A stretch of DNA of 19,788 bases, taken from assembly GCA_903903365.1 (NCBI GenBank), contig CAIUYS010000261.1, forward strand, positions 1 through 19,788. Reading direction: 5' to 3'. Numbering within the stretch: position 1 is the stretch's first letter; every line of letters begins with the position of its first letter. The translations under genes and the position numbers were made by a program. The notes beneath the pieces were generated by a model. The model was given only the letters and a program-made list of their open reading frames with translations, was not told the DNA's origin and made no database searches. Positions 1 through 7,666 of this stretch are shown in pieces. This DNA comes from an uncultured Methylococcaceae bacterium (GTDB lineage Bacteria > Pseudomonadota > Gammaproteobacteria > Methylococcales > Methylomonadaceae).

Positions 1-193
1 AAAAACCGCCGGTTCAGCACCATCACCATCATCATTAATATCAGGCGTAGGCCGGAATAAGGCCACCCAAGCGTAGCGCGTGGTTGCGTTTCCGGCATAT
101 CGTACAGAATGCCGGAAACGCTTATTCTCGCTTGCGCTCGAAAAGCCTTATTCCGGCCTACGCCAGACGGTAAAAAACCGCGATTCAGCACCA
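1..193. repeat. REP-like palindromic element flanked by short direct repeats
   Basis: Bases 44-63 and 145-164 form a perfect 20-bp inverted repeat (GGCGTAGGCCGGAATAAGGC and its complement). Inside it, 86-98 and 109-121 form a second perfect 13-bp stem. The palindrome is bracketed by imperfect direct repeats at 1-22 and 173-193 (AAAAACCGC, then TTCAGCACCA), so the unit probably extends beyond the left edge of the window. This is the architecture of dispersed extragenic palindromes of the REP/BIME type. No gene is supported in 1-380; an open frame running through the palindrome has no family features. Bases 194-380 hold only the upstream region of gspA, in which I see no convincing promoter. 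Confidence 0.75.
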
Positions 194-380
194 CCATCAA
201 TCATAATACCTTATCAGATTAAAAAATCGGGGCTTTCATTGTTTAAAATAACCCGACAAAAAATCAGCACAGGCCCACCGGCTTATCTTAAGCCGACAAG
301 CCCCCAACATTTAAGGTCTTGATTTTTCAGTTGTAGGTTACAATAATAAATCTTTAGCTTTACTGAAAAAATTCAATACC

Positions 381-2042
381 TTGTATAACCACTACTTTCA
401 TTTTAGCGAATTGCCGTTTTCTATATCGCCCGATCCGCACTTTATTTATATGAGCCCGCGCCATCAGGAGGGTTTGGCTCATCTTCTTTACGGTATGGAT
501 TTTGGTGGCGGCTTTGTTGCTTTAACAGGCGAAGTGGGTACCGGAAAAACCACTCTTTGCCACTGCCTTTTACAGCAACTACCCCAAAATATAGATCTTG
601 CCCTGATATTAAATTCCAAACTTAATGCCATCGAGTTATTGGCGACTATTTGTGATGAACTGGGGATTATCTATAACAAAAATCAACACACGTTAAAAAA
701 CCTGATTGATCTTTTAAACCAGTATTTACTCACCGCCCATGCCAACGGCAGACGGACAGTTTTACTGATTGATGAAGCGCAGAATTTGAGCATGGACGTG
801 CTGGAACAAATCCGTCTGCTGACCAACCTGGAAACCAGTAAAACAAAATTATTGCGGATTATTCTGGTCGGTCAACCTGAATTGAAGGATTTACTGAAAA
901 GACAAGATTTGCGTCAGTTAAATCAACGCATTACTGCACGCTATCACTTACTGCCTTTATCACTGGAAGAAACCCGCGCGTATATCCGCCATCGATTGAT
1001 AGTGAGCAACGGTCATCCGGATATTTTTAAAGACAGCGCCATACGCAAAATTTACAAACTGTCTTCAGGTATTCCCAGAGTCATTAATATCCTCTGTGAT
1101 CGCGCCTTGCTGGGTGCTTACTCAACCGACACGTATGTTGTTACGCCGACAATCGTTAACCGTGCTGCCAAAGAAACGCTGGGAGAGTCCAATCAAAAAA
1201 CGTCTTATCCAACGGCCTTTTTAACGCTGCTGCTTTTAGGGTGCATTGCCACGGGTCTCTATTTTTTAAAGGCTTGGCCGAACGCGACTCATCAAACCAA
1301 AATCAATCCGGCAACATCCAACCCAGCCACCCCCACAAAGACCAACATCATAGAACCCGATAATTTGCCTGACCCACAAAAACCGTTTACTGTTAAAAAA
1401 ATTAATACCGCTCCGGTTGCAACCCTGCAAACGCTTCAGGACTGGATTAATACCCCTGATCATTCCTTAAACACTGCATTAATCAGCACCTTGAAACTCT
1501 GGGGCAAGCCAATCCCTGAGAATAATCAGGTTGATTGCGCCTATGTTGAAACTACGGGATTACGCTGCGTGTTTGGCAAAGCCACTTGGAAAGACATGCT
1601 GTCACTTAATCGTCCGGTTATTCTGGAGTTCTCTTTAGCCGATAAAAAAAAGCGCCATGCTTTGCTCACCGGATTTGGACAAAACCAAACCATGATTCAT
1701 TTTAAAGATAAAGTGAGTTTTCCGGTAGCGGATGTGCAGGAACACTGGGACGGTTATTATTTAATGCTGGAACCTGTATCAATGGTAGACTTTAAACCGA
1801 TATATCCACGCCAGTCATCGGATAACGTACTATGGTTGCGTCATTTGTTGACTCCTGTTGACGGAAAAACCGAAGCCATAGAACTGCCACTTTTTTATGA
1901 TGATCATTTAGTCGCTCGCGTTATACGTTTTCAGCATCAGCATCAATTACCGGAAGACGGTAAGGTGGGAGACCAGACCTTGGCACATCTTAAAAAGTTG
2001 GCGAGTAGCCTTGATTCGCATCACTTGGAAATAACCGATTAA
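381..2042 (+). CDS. gspA: GspA/ExeA-type AAA ATPase with peptidoglycan-binding domain
   Basis: This is the ATPase of the GspAB (ExeAB) complex, which acts at the inner membrane and cell wall and helps place the type II secretin in the outer membrane. The N-terminus (MYNHYFHF, then PFSISPDP) is the family signature. The P-loop GEVGTGKTT is at residues 50-58 and Walker B VLLIDEAQ at 127-134. One membrane segment lies at about 278-297. The periplasmic part has a C39-peptidase-like region (about 350-470) and a C-terminal peptidoglycan-binding domain (about 490-545, with the RFQHQHQLPEDGKVGDQT pattern). The length of 553 residues is normal for the family. The start is a TTG, chosen because it yields the conserved N-terminus; no clear Shine-Dalgarno precedes it. 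gspB follows after 2 bases, so the two are surely cotranscribed. The core gsp secretion genes are not in this window. Confidence 0.93.
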   Translation: MYNHYFHFSELPFSISPDPHFIYMSPRHQEGLAHLLYGMDFGGGFVALTGEVGTGKTTLCHCLLQQLPQNIDLALILNSKLNAIELLATICDELGIIYNKNQHTLKNLIDLLNQYLLTAHANGRRTVLLIDEAQNLSMDVLEQIRLLTNLETSKTKLLRIILVGQPELKDLLKRQDLRQLNQRITARYHLLPLSLEETRAYIRHRLIVSNGHPDIFKDSAIRKIYKLSSGIPRVINILCDRALLGAYSTDTYVVTPTIVNRAAKETLGESNQKTSYPTAFLTLLLLGCIATGLYFLKAWPNATHQTKINPATSNPATPTKTNIIEPDNLPDPQKPFTVKKINTAPVATLQTLQDWINTPDHSLNTALISTLKLWGKPIPENNQVDCAYVETTGLRCVFGKATWKDMLSLNRPVILEFSLADKKKRHALLTGFGQNQTMIHFKDKVSFPVADVQEHWDGYYLMLEPVSMVDFKPIYPRQSSDNVLWLRHLLTPVDGKTEAIELPLFYDDHLVARVIRFQHQHQLPEDGKVGDQTLAHLKKLASSLDSHHLEITD

Positions 2043-2044
2043 TT

Positions 2045-2797
2045 ATGTCTTTTATTCTAAATGCCCTACGTAAATCAGAACAAGAAAGACAAGCTGTTCA
2101 GCCTGAAACCGTAACGGACAAAATCCTTCTCCAGCAACCACCACAAAACCGCCACAAGACAGCGAAATTTTACGCTTTTCTGGTTACCGGCAATGTGTTG
2201 CTTATTGCCTGCCTTGTTTGGTTTATTCAAAATAACTCGATACCAGCGCCTGACCTAACCGCACAACCGGTTTCAAAAGATCTGCCTGCACAAAAAACCA
2301 GGGACAATTCGATTGTGATGGATAAAGTGACTCAACCGGAAAAACCTGTACAAAAAACGGAAACCAAAACAACCTCGATTGCAGAATGGGTTGATACACA
2401 AAAGCCGGGGAAAGTAGCACTCACAAAAAAACCGACGACTGAAACTACCAAGCCGCTGCCTATTACCAACAAACCCATACTACCGGAACAGGCACTAGCG
2501 CCCATCGAAACTGAGACACCTGCCGACCTTGAACCCATTCCGCCGGAAACAATCCCCGTAAAAAAAGGCCTCCCATTTTTAAGCGATCTACCCTATGAAT
2601 TTCGCCAGACAGTGCCGAAGTTGACTATAAATGTATTTGTCTATTCAGAGCATCCTGAAGACTGCTTCGTCATGATTGATATGGTCAAGTATAAATCCGG
2701 CCAGCAAATAAAAGACGCCATGCTACTCAAAGAAATCCGTCCTGACAGCTTGGTTATTGTTTACCAAAACCGGGAATTTCAGATTGAGCGGCCTTAA
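2045..2797 (+). CDS. gspB: GspB, partner of the GspA ATPase
   Basis: This is the second subunit of the GspAB complex, a bitopic inner-membrane protein that is TonB-like in layout. The N-terminal MSFILNALRKSEQER is typical of GspB/ExeB. One membrane span lies at about 42-61. A Pro/Thr/Lys-rich periplasmic linker follows (about 65-172), then the conserved C-terminal GspB domain (about 175-250, beginning GLPFLSDLPYEFRQTVP and ending REFQIERP). Its ATG lies 2 bases after the gspA stop, so translation is probably coupled. Nothing looks broken, although the 3' end abuts a transposase remnant on the other strand. Confidence 0.92.
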   Translation: MSFILNALRKSEQERQAVQPETVTDKILLQQPPQNRHKTAKFYAFLVTGNVLLIACLVWFIQNNSIPAPDLTAQPVSKDLPAQKTRDNSIVMDKVTQPEKPVQKTETKTTSIAEWVDTQKPGKVALTKKPTTETTKPLPITNKPILPEQALAPIETETPADLEPIPPETIPVKKGLPFLSDLPYEFRQTVPKLTINVFVYSEHPEDCFVMIDMVKYKSGQQIKDAMLLKEIRPDSLVIVYQNREFQIERP

Positions 2798-2978
2798 AAC
2801 GGTTAAGCAATATCTTATTGCCAAGTGCGAAATGATAAACGCCAGTAGCCTCCATAGAGACCATGACGCCAGGTAGCATAACCAGTTTATTAACTAAGCG
2901 AATGCGATCAGCTCGTGTATTAGTGAATGCTTGGGGGTTGAATAGTTTCCTATTTTTACGAACAACTAGAACAAGTTC
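2798..2978 (-). pseudogene. Remnant of an IS110-family transposase (N-terminal part)
   Basis: Read on the minus strand from 2978, one frame stays open for about 60 codons. It translates to a peptide with ELVLVVRKNRK, then QAFTNT, and then VSMEATGVYHFAL. The glutamate-containing EATGxYH motif is the hallmark of the N-terminal DEDD catalytic region of IS110-family transposases. The frame has no start codon, and upstream on the same strand there is an in-frame TAA. The catalytic C-terminal part is missing because the fragment runs into the gspB stop. It is a dead fragment from an old insertion. The identification rests on the motif and has not been checked by a database search. Confidence 0.65.
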
Positions 2979-3088
2979 ATTATTATTTAGTTACATAAAC
3001 AGGCAGTAACGTATAAAAAAACTGTTTTCAAACTTGTTACATCTGTGGATCAAATAGCATACTTGAGATTTATGCAGTAGTATTTAAA

Positions 3089-3106
3089 CAGTAACAAAAG
3101 TTACTG
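3089..3106. repeat. Short perfect hairpin with AAAA loop
   Basis: CAGTAAC and GTTACTG are perfect 7-bp complements around AAAA. The hairpin sits in the gap between the transposase remnant and the TonB-family gene. No U-tract follows, so it is not an evident terminator. Apart from this and the hairpin at 3253-3280 I see nothing in 2979-3312. Confidence 0.5.
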
Positions 3107-3252
3107 CAATGGCCAAATATTTACTCAGACCTGTAACGGTTCTAATACCAAGCCCACTGATAAATATATTCACCTTAATGATGTCATGGCACATATCCCG
3201 TTATCGTAGTGTTTTATGACCATTTAACTCTACGAGAGAATAGGCTGTCATG

Positions 3253-3280
3253 CCATACTTTCTTCATTTAGAAAGTATGG
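3253..3280. repeat. Perfect 11-bp stem hairpin ahead of the tonB-like gene
   Basis: CCATACTTTCT and AGAAAGTATGG are perfect complements with a 6-base loop, about 33 bp before the TTG start at 3313. No T-run follows on either strand, so an operator or an mRNA 5' structure fits better than an intrinsic terminator. Its function is unknown. Confidence 0.6.
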
Positions 3281-3312
3281 TATCGCCATATTGGACATAA
3301 AGACTCCGTTGT

Positions 3313-4125
3313 TTGCAGTCTTTAATAAAGCTCATAAGACATTTTTATATCATTTTGCTTAAAAAAAATTTTAAAGAAACCGTCCATCAGACGAATAAAG
3401 CATCAAAAAAACGGTCTGCCTACCTGTTGATGCTGCTTGCCATATTGGTGCTTTTGTTGCATGTCATGCTGCTGACCTGGTTAAGGCAGTCTATGGATTT
3501 GCCCAAGGCAGAGATTATGCCGATCCCTTTTAAACTGGAAGTTAATTTGATCGGCAAAAACGGCCTCAAAACCAGTGTAGCGCCTCCATCTGCCAAGTCT
3601 CAACCTGCGCCGAAACCAAAACCTGCGTCCCAGCCAAAAACCAATCCCAAAACAAAGCCCAAGAAAACATCCGCTGCAAAAGAAAAATTGCCGGATACAG
3701 GTGATATTGAGCAACTAATTAAATCTCGCCCTGCCAAATTGGTTAGCAAAAGCGTCAAATATCAACCCGAACAGCAAACAGCGCAGACGGTTTCCTCTGC
3801 CATGATGCTGCCCCCGACTGGCAGTACCTCAGCCACAGACAATTTCCCAATAAGCGATAGCCATAATCCGAGTCCGGAATATCCGGAAATGGCTATATTT
3901 TTGGGCTATCAAGGCACTGCGGTAATCCGGATTAAAGTCTCCGCACAAGGGATCAGCAAAGGCGTTGAAATTTTACGCAGCAGCGGTCATAAAATTCTGG
4001 ATGAATCAGCGGCCAAAGCTCTAAAAAAATGGAGATTTACGCAAAGCAAAAACGACAGCGATAAGCCGATGACTGACTCCGTGATTATCTCGGTCATTTA
4101 TATTCTGTATGGCAATAATCATTAA
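3313..4125 (+). CDS. TonB-family energy-transducing protein
   Basis: This is a bitopic inner-membrane protein of the TonB family, which couples proton motive force to outer-membrane receptors. A basic cytoplasmic N-terminus is followed by one membrane helix (about 36-57). A Pro/Lys-rich periplasmic linker (about 86-125, repeats of PKPK/PKTNPK type) and a classic C-terminal TonB domain (about 188-268, with PEYPEMAIFLGYQGTAVIR and ALKKWRF) follow. The length of 270 residues is usual. The start is uncertain: TTG at 3313 is the first possible codon after an in-frame stop at 3298 and gives a sensible cytoplasmic tail, but no Shine-Dalgarno is visible. No ExbB/ExbD genes are nearby, so the energising partners must be elsewhere. 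Which receptor it serves cannot be told. Confidence 0.85.
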   Translation: MQSLIKLIRHFYIILLKKNFKETVHQTNKASKKRSAYLLMLLAILVLLLHVMLLTWLRQSMDLPKAEIMPIPFKLEVNLIGKNGLKTSVAPPSAKSQPAPKPKPASQPKTNPKTKPKKTSAAKEKLPDTGDIEQLIKSRPAKLVSKSVKYQPEQQTAQTVSSAMMLPPTGSTSATDNFPISDSHNPSPEYPEMAIFLGYQGTAVIRIKVSAQGISKGVEILRSSGHKILDESAAKALKKWRFTQSKNDSDKPMTDSVIISVIYILYGNNH

Positions 4126-4135
4126 CAATCGGGAG

Positions 4136-4166
4136 TAAAAGCAAGCCCCTCCGAGAGTGTGTTGAT
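4136..4166 (+). repeat. 31-bp dispersed repeat, left copy
   Basis: This stretch matches 19640-19670 at 26 of 31 positions in the same orientation (shared core AAGCC, CTCCGA, AGTG, GTTGAT). The copies lie on either side of the nitrate cluster, about 15.5 kb apart. Chance is unlikely, but whether they belong to a mobile unit or are ordinary dispersed intergenic repeats cannot be told here. Confidence 0.6.
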
Positions 4167-4168
4167 TT

Positions 4169-4384
4169 TTAGGAACGAGCACGAAATAACTTGAGCAAGT
4201 AGTCGTTGTAATGCGGTAAAGTTAAAGAACTAAAACATTGCCCAAAAACTTATAATGCAGCCTGCTTAGGAACGTGCATGAAATAGAATGGCCAATGCAT
4301 CATGCGTGTAGGGGCGAATTCATTCGCCTTGGGCGGATAAATCCGCCCCTACAGATGCTCAACTTATTTCATGCTCATTCCTTA
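4169..4384. repeat. Nested palindromic repeat cluster
   Basis: A 20-22 bp motif beginning TTAGGAACGTGCATGAAATA occurs three times: 4169-4190 (+), 4266-4285 (+) and 4363-4384 (inverted; 17/20 to the second copy). The last two copies bracket a strong compound palindrome at 4307-4353. Its outer arms are TGTAGGGGCG and CGCCCCTACA, and two inner hairpins are built on GGCGAATTCATTCGCC and GGGCGGATAAATCCGCCC. This looks like a small non-autonomous mobile or extragenic palindromic unit. No coding potential is seen. Bases 4385-4496 hold nothing I recognise. Confidence 0.7.
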
Positions 4385-4496
4385 GTTGGAACTGGACGTC
4401 AGCTGACGGCCAAGAGCGGACGGACGCGACAGGCCGCTTTGGGGCGATGAATATTGCAGAATGACGTTCGGTTGCCATCGCCAGCCGGTTACGTTA

Positions 4497-4873
4497 GGGT
4501 ACATTTAAACAAACGACAGTATTGTTTCATAGGATTTCTTTAAAAACCACAGAAGGCTCTGCTTTAGGCTACTTTATGACGTCCCAATTTTAGACCTGTC
4601 AAACAGGCGCTTTTTTGGGAAGTATCTACCATAGGTACTCACAAGGAGAACGGCCACACTGAACACATACAAAAAACGACGATTAAACAATAAGTAAAAT
4701 TAGATAAAAATGTCTGATATTCCTGTATGTTTTCTTACAAAATAAGCCATAATTTCAGGTATTCATGGAATAATACAGCAACATCTGAGGTGCAAGTCAA
4801 TACGCCGACAGTTTATGTTTTGTTACGGCTCAAAATCCTATGAAACAAACCTGTCGTTTGTTTAAACTTACCC
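4497..4873. mobile_element. MITE-like element with about 41-bp terminal inverted repeats
   Basis: Bases 4504-4537 and 4833-4866 are inverted copies identical at 32 of 34 positions (cores TTTAAACAAACGACAG and TGTTTCATAGGATTT). The match extends outward to GGGTA at 4497 and TACCC at 4873. The 377-bp unit contains no open frame of note. Its interior has hairpins at 4582-4620 (TCCCAA/TTGGGA enclosing CCTGT-CAA-ACAGG) and 4621-4639. No target-site duplication is obvious. Size, long perfect ends and lack of a transposase fit a miniature inverted-repeat element. Both ends contain an outward ATGAAACAA, so an inverted duplication of a gene start is an alternative. It ends 22 bp after the nasA stop and may influence transcription ending there. 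Confidence 0.65.
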
Positions 4874-4895
4874 AATCTTTTAAGGTATTTTTGAC

Positions 4896-7550
4896 TTACA
4901 GCAATGCTTTAATCTCGGGTATGCACGATCCGCAGTTGGTGCCTGCCTTAAGAAAAACACCTACTTGCTGATGTGTTTTTAGACTTTTTTCCTTGATGGC
5001 TGTTTGTATGGTTTTTTCGCCTACGTTAAAGCAGGCGCAGACGATGGTGCCGACATCTGGCGCACCCAAAGGTCGTCTACCGGTCAGTAACGCCATCCGT
5101 TCCGGTGTCTCTAATTGTGTTTTTGCAAACAGACTGGTTAACCAGTTACGCTCTGGAAGGTCGTTATCGGCAGCGATAAAAATGACGGTTTCCAGTTGAT
5201 GATTGATAATTTGTGCTGCCCGGTAATTGCCTTTGCCGGCGTCTTGGTATTCTTGCCACTGAGAACTTGTGACAGTTGTGCTATCCAGGTTTTTTTGGAC
5301 ACAGTTGTGCCAATCTTCAGGCAGGGTTTTCCCTGCCAGTTCATAACGGTAAAACTGATCACCTTTTATTTTGACCCGATAGTCAGCTTCGGTAATAGTC
5401 AATTCTCGTCGTGACAAAATAAAGCCCTGCCAAACCGGTTGATAAGTCTTAATGCTGACGGGCGTGTGTTTGCTTTCCGGTTGTTTGGAGATGGGGTCAA
5501 CAACGGGATTGACTAATGCACCCATACGGCCTTGGCTGGCGTATTGTTCAGTCCAGTGCATGGGTATAAACACGTTGCCTTGTTGTTGGCTGTCGGTAAT
5601 CTGCACACGCGCAATCATTGATCCCCACCGGCTTTCGATGACGGCCAAGGTGTTGGGCAGCAGTTTGTAGTGCAGGGCATCGAGCGGATGCACGTCGACA
5701 AAAGGTTCGGGTTTGTGTTGATTTAATTTGGCGGCAATGGCGGTACGGGTCATGGTATGCCATTGATCACGCAAGCGGCCGGTATTTAATATCAGCGGGT
5801 AATCTTTATCCGGCAGATTGACGGGGGAGCGTGGTTCTATGGCAATAAATTGTGCCTTGCCGGATCGGGTAAAAAATTGTCCGTCCTCAAAAAAACGTGC
5901 TCTGCCTTGCGGATAGGCTTGATTAACCGGCCATTGAATGGGTTGTAGTCGGTCATAATCGTGCTGACTGATGTTAGCGAATGCGGAGATGTCAAAATCA
6001 CGCAGACTTTGTTGGGGGTTATTTTCAAAACCTGAAAGTGCAGCGTGTTCACGAAAAATTTCACTGGCATTTTGGTAAGAAAAAGCCTGTTTAAATCCCA
6101 TGCGCCGGGCGACTTGAGTGATAATCCACCAGTCCGGTTTGGCATTGCCTGACGGGCTAAACAATGCTCGCTGGCGAGAAATGCGCCGTTCAGAATTGGT
6201 GACGGTGCCGTCTTTTTCACTCCAGCCTTGCGCGGGTAATAAAACGTGCGCCAATGCCGTGGTGTCGGTGTTGGCAATGCAATCTGAAACAACGACAAAA
6301 TTACAGTGCTGCAAAGCATGTTTTACTTTGTTGGCGTTAGGCATACTGACCACCGGATTGGTGCCCATAATCCAAACGGCTTTTACTTTGCCATCATCAA
6401 TGGCATCAAATAAGTCAACGGCTGCCAGGCCTGGTTTTTGGGCAATCGTCTCCGTTCCCCAAAATCGTGCTACCCGATCTATATCATCGCTGTTTGAAAA
6501 ATCCAAATGTGCTGCCAGTTGATGGGCTAAACCGCCGACTTCACGCCCTCCCATGGCGTTAGGTTGGCCGGTTAACGAGAATGGCCCCCTTCCGGGTTTG
6601 CCAATTTTGCCGGTAGCGAGATGGCAATTGATAATGGCATTAACTTTATCCGTACCCGATGACGATTGATTGATGCCTTGACTGTACAGGCTCATGACTT
6701 TTTCATGACCTGCAAACCACTGATAAAAACAGTGCAAGTCTTCCACCGTTACAAGACATTGCGAGGCAACTTGTTCGATAGAATGGCTGCCGGCGGCCTT
6801 AAGGGCTTCGGAAAAACCTTCGGTATGGGCATCGATATAGGTTTTATTGAGGGCGTTTTGCCGGCTTAAAAAATCTAGCAATCCGTTAAATAAAACGGCA
6901 TCGCTGCCGCTGGCAACGGCTAAATGCAAGTCAGCAATGTCACAAGTCGATGTTTGTCGAGGATCAATAACCACGATTTTTAAGGAAGGATTGGCTTCTT
7001 TTGCGGCCCGGATGCGCTGAAAACTGACGGGATGACACCACGCCGCATTGGAACCGATCAGCACAATCATTTCGGCCTGTTCAAAGTCATCATAACAACC
7101 CGGTACGGTATCAGAACCGAAAGCCCGTTTATGTCCAGCCACAGAAGAAGACATACACAAACGACTGTTGGTATCCATGTTGCCGCTACCGATAAAACCT
7201 TTCATCAGTTTGTTGGCGACATAATAGTCTTCGGTTAACAGTTGCCCTGAGCCATAAATAGCCACGGCATCAGGGCCATACTTTTCAATAGTTTTAATAA
7301 ACGTATTGGCAACCAAATCCAGTGCGTCAGTCCAAGTGGCATCATGACCATAGATGTTGGGTTGCAGTAGCCGACCCTTCAGTTCTACCGTTTCTCCGAG
7401 CGCCGAGCCTTTTGAACAAAGACGACCAAAATTGGCAGGATGTGACGGGTCACCACTGATAGTAACCTGATGAGCTTGCTTGCCGACTAATGCGTTAATG
7501 CCGCAGCCTACGCCGCAGTAGGGGCAGGTGGTTTTTATGGTGTTATTCAT
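4896..7550 (-). CDS. nasA: Assimilatory nitrate reductase, molybdenum catalytic subunit
   Basis: This cytoplasmic enzyme reduces nitrate to nitrite at a bis-MGD molybdenum centre. The N-terminal [4Fe-4S] motif has Cys9, Cys12, Cys16 and Cys45 (CPYCGVGCG, then CSKG). Cys132 in NSRLCMSS is the expected Mo ligand. The molydopterin oxidoreductase fold fills the centre, and the C-terminal MGD-binding region includes NTGRLRDQWHTMTRT. The last about 50 residues are a BFD-type [2Fe-2S] domain (Cys838, Cys840, Cys873, Cys876), as in Klebsiella-type NasA. The protein has 884 residues. The ATG at 7550 is preferred over a GTG at 7580 because it begins the conserved region. It is last in the operon, 116 bp after the flavoprotein gene that probably delivers NADH electrons. 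There is no Tat signal, so it is cytoplasmic. Confidence 0.96.
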   Translation of the reverse strand: MNNTIKTTCPYCGVGCGINALVGKQAHQVTISGDPSHPANFGRLCSKGSALGETVELKGRLLQPNIYGHDATWTDALDLVANTFIKTIEKYGPDAVAIYGSGQLLTEDYYVANKLMKGFIGSGNMDTNSRLCMSSSVAGHKRAFGSDTVPGCYDDFEQAEMIVLIGSNAAWCHPVSFQRIRAAKEANPSLKIVVIDPRQTSTCDIADLHLAVASGSDAVLFNGLLDFLSRQNALNKTYIDAHTEGFSEALKAAGSHSIEQVASQCLVTVEDLHCFYQWFAGHEKVMSLYSQGINQSSSGTDKVNAIINCHLATGKIGKPGRGPFSLTGQPNAMGGREVGGLAHQLAAHLDFSNSDDIDRVARFWGTETIAQKPGLAAVDLFDAIDDGKVKAVWIMGTNPVVSMPNANKVKHALQHCNFVVVSDCIANTDTTALAHVLLPAQGWSEKDGTVTNSERRISRQRALFSPSGNAKPDWWIITQVARRMGFKQAFSYQNASEIFREHAALSGFENNPQQSLRDFDISAFANISQHDYDRLQPIQWPVNQAYPQGRARFFEDGQFFTRSGKAQFIAIEPRSPVNLPDKDYPLILNTGRLRDQWHTMTRTAIAAKLNQHKPEPFVDVHPLDALHYKLLPNTLAVIESRWGSMIARVQITDSQQQGNVFIPMHWTEQYASQGRMGALVNPVVDPISKQPESKHTPVSIKTYQPVWQGFILSRRELTITEADYRVKIKGDQFYRYELAGKTLPEDWHNCVQKNLDSTTVTSSQWQEYQDAGKGNYRAAQIINHQLETVIFIAADNDLPERNWLTSLFAKTQLETPERMALLTGRRPLGAPDVGTIVCACFNVGEKTIQTAIKEKSLKTHQQVGVFLKAGTNCGSCIPEIKALL

Positions 7551-7630
7551 TAAAAATCTCGTGGGGTGGGCAAGCAGCACATAAGCATCAACTTATAAAT
7601 AGGGTAATTACAGTGTTTACTGTGTTGCTT

Positions 7631-7656
7631 TTCTTCGTGTTCTTCGTGTCTTCGTG
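7631..7656. repeat. Short tandem repeat between nasA and the flavoprotein gene
   Basis: Three near-perfect units of TTCTTCGTG (read on the minus strand as CACGAAGAA) lie in tandem in the 116-bp intercistronic space. Their role is unknown; they may be mere low-complexity sequence. Confidence 0.5.
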
Positions 7657-7666
7657 GTGCAATGTT

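Noticed and set aside
80..322. 80-codon open frame across the left palindrome
   Set aside because: Its sequence is mostly repeat DNA and shows no protein family features.
3253..3280. Intrinsic terminator before the TonB-family gene
   Set aside because: The stem is strong but no T-run follows on either strand.
4582..4639. A riboswitch inside the 377-bp element
   Set aside because: Hairpins are present and AAGGAG follows, but no gene start is downstream and I recognise no riboswitch class.
5837..6522. Long open frames in other frames within nasA
   Set aside because: They are shadows of nasA with no recognisable motifs or ribosome sites; nasA itself shows all expected cofactor motifs.
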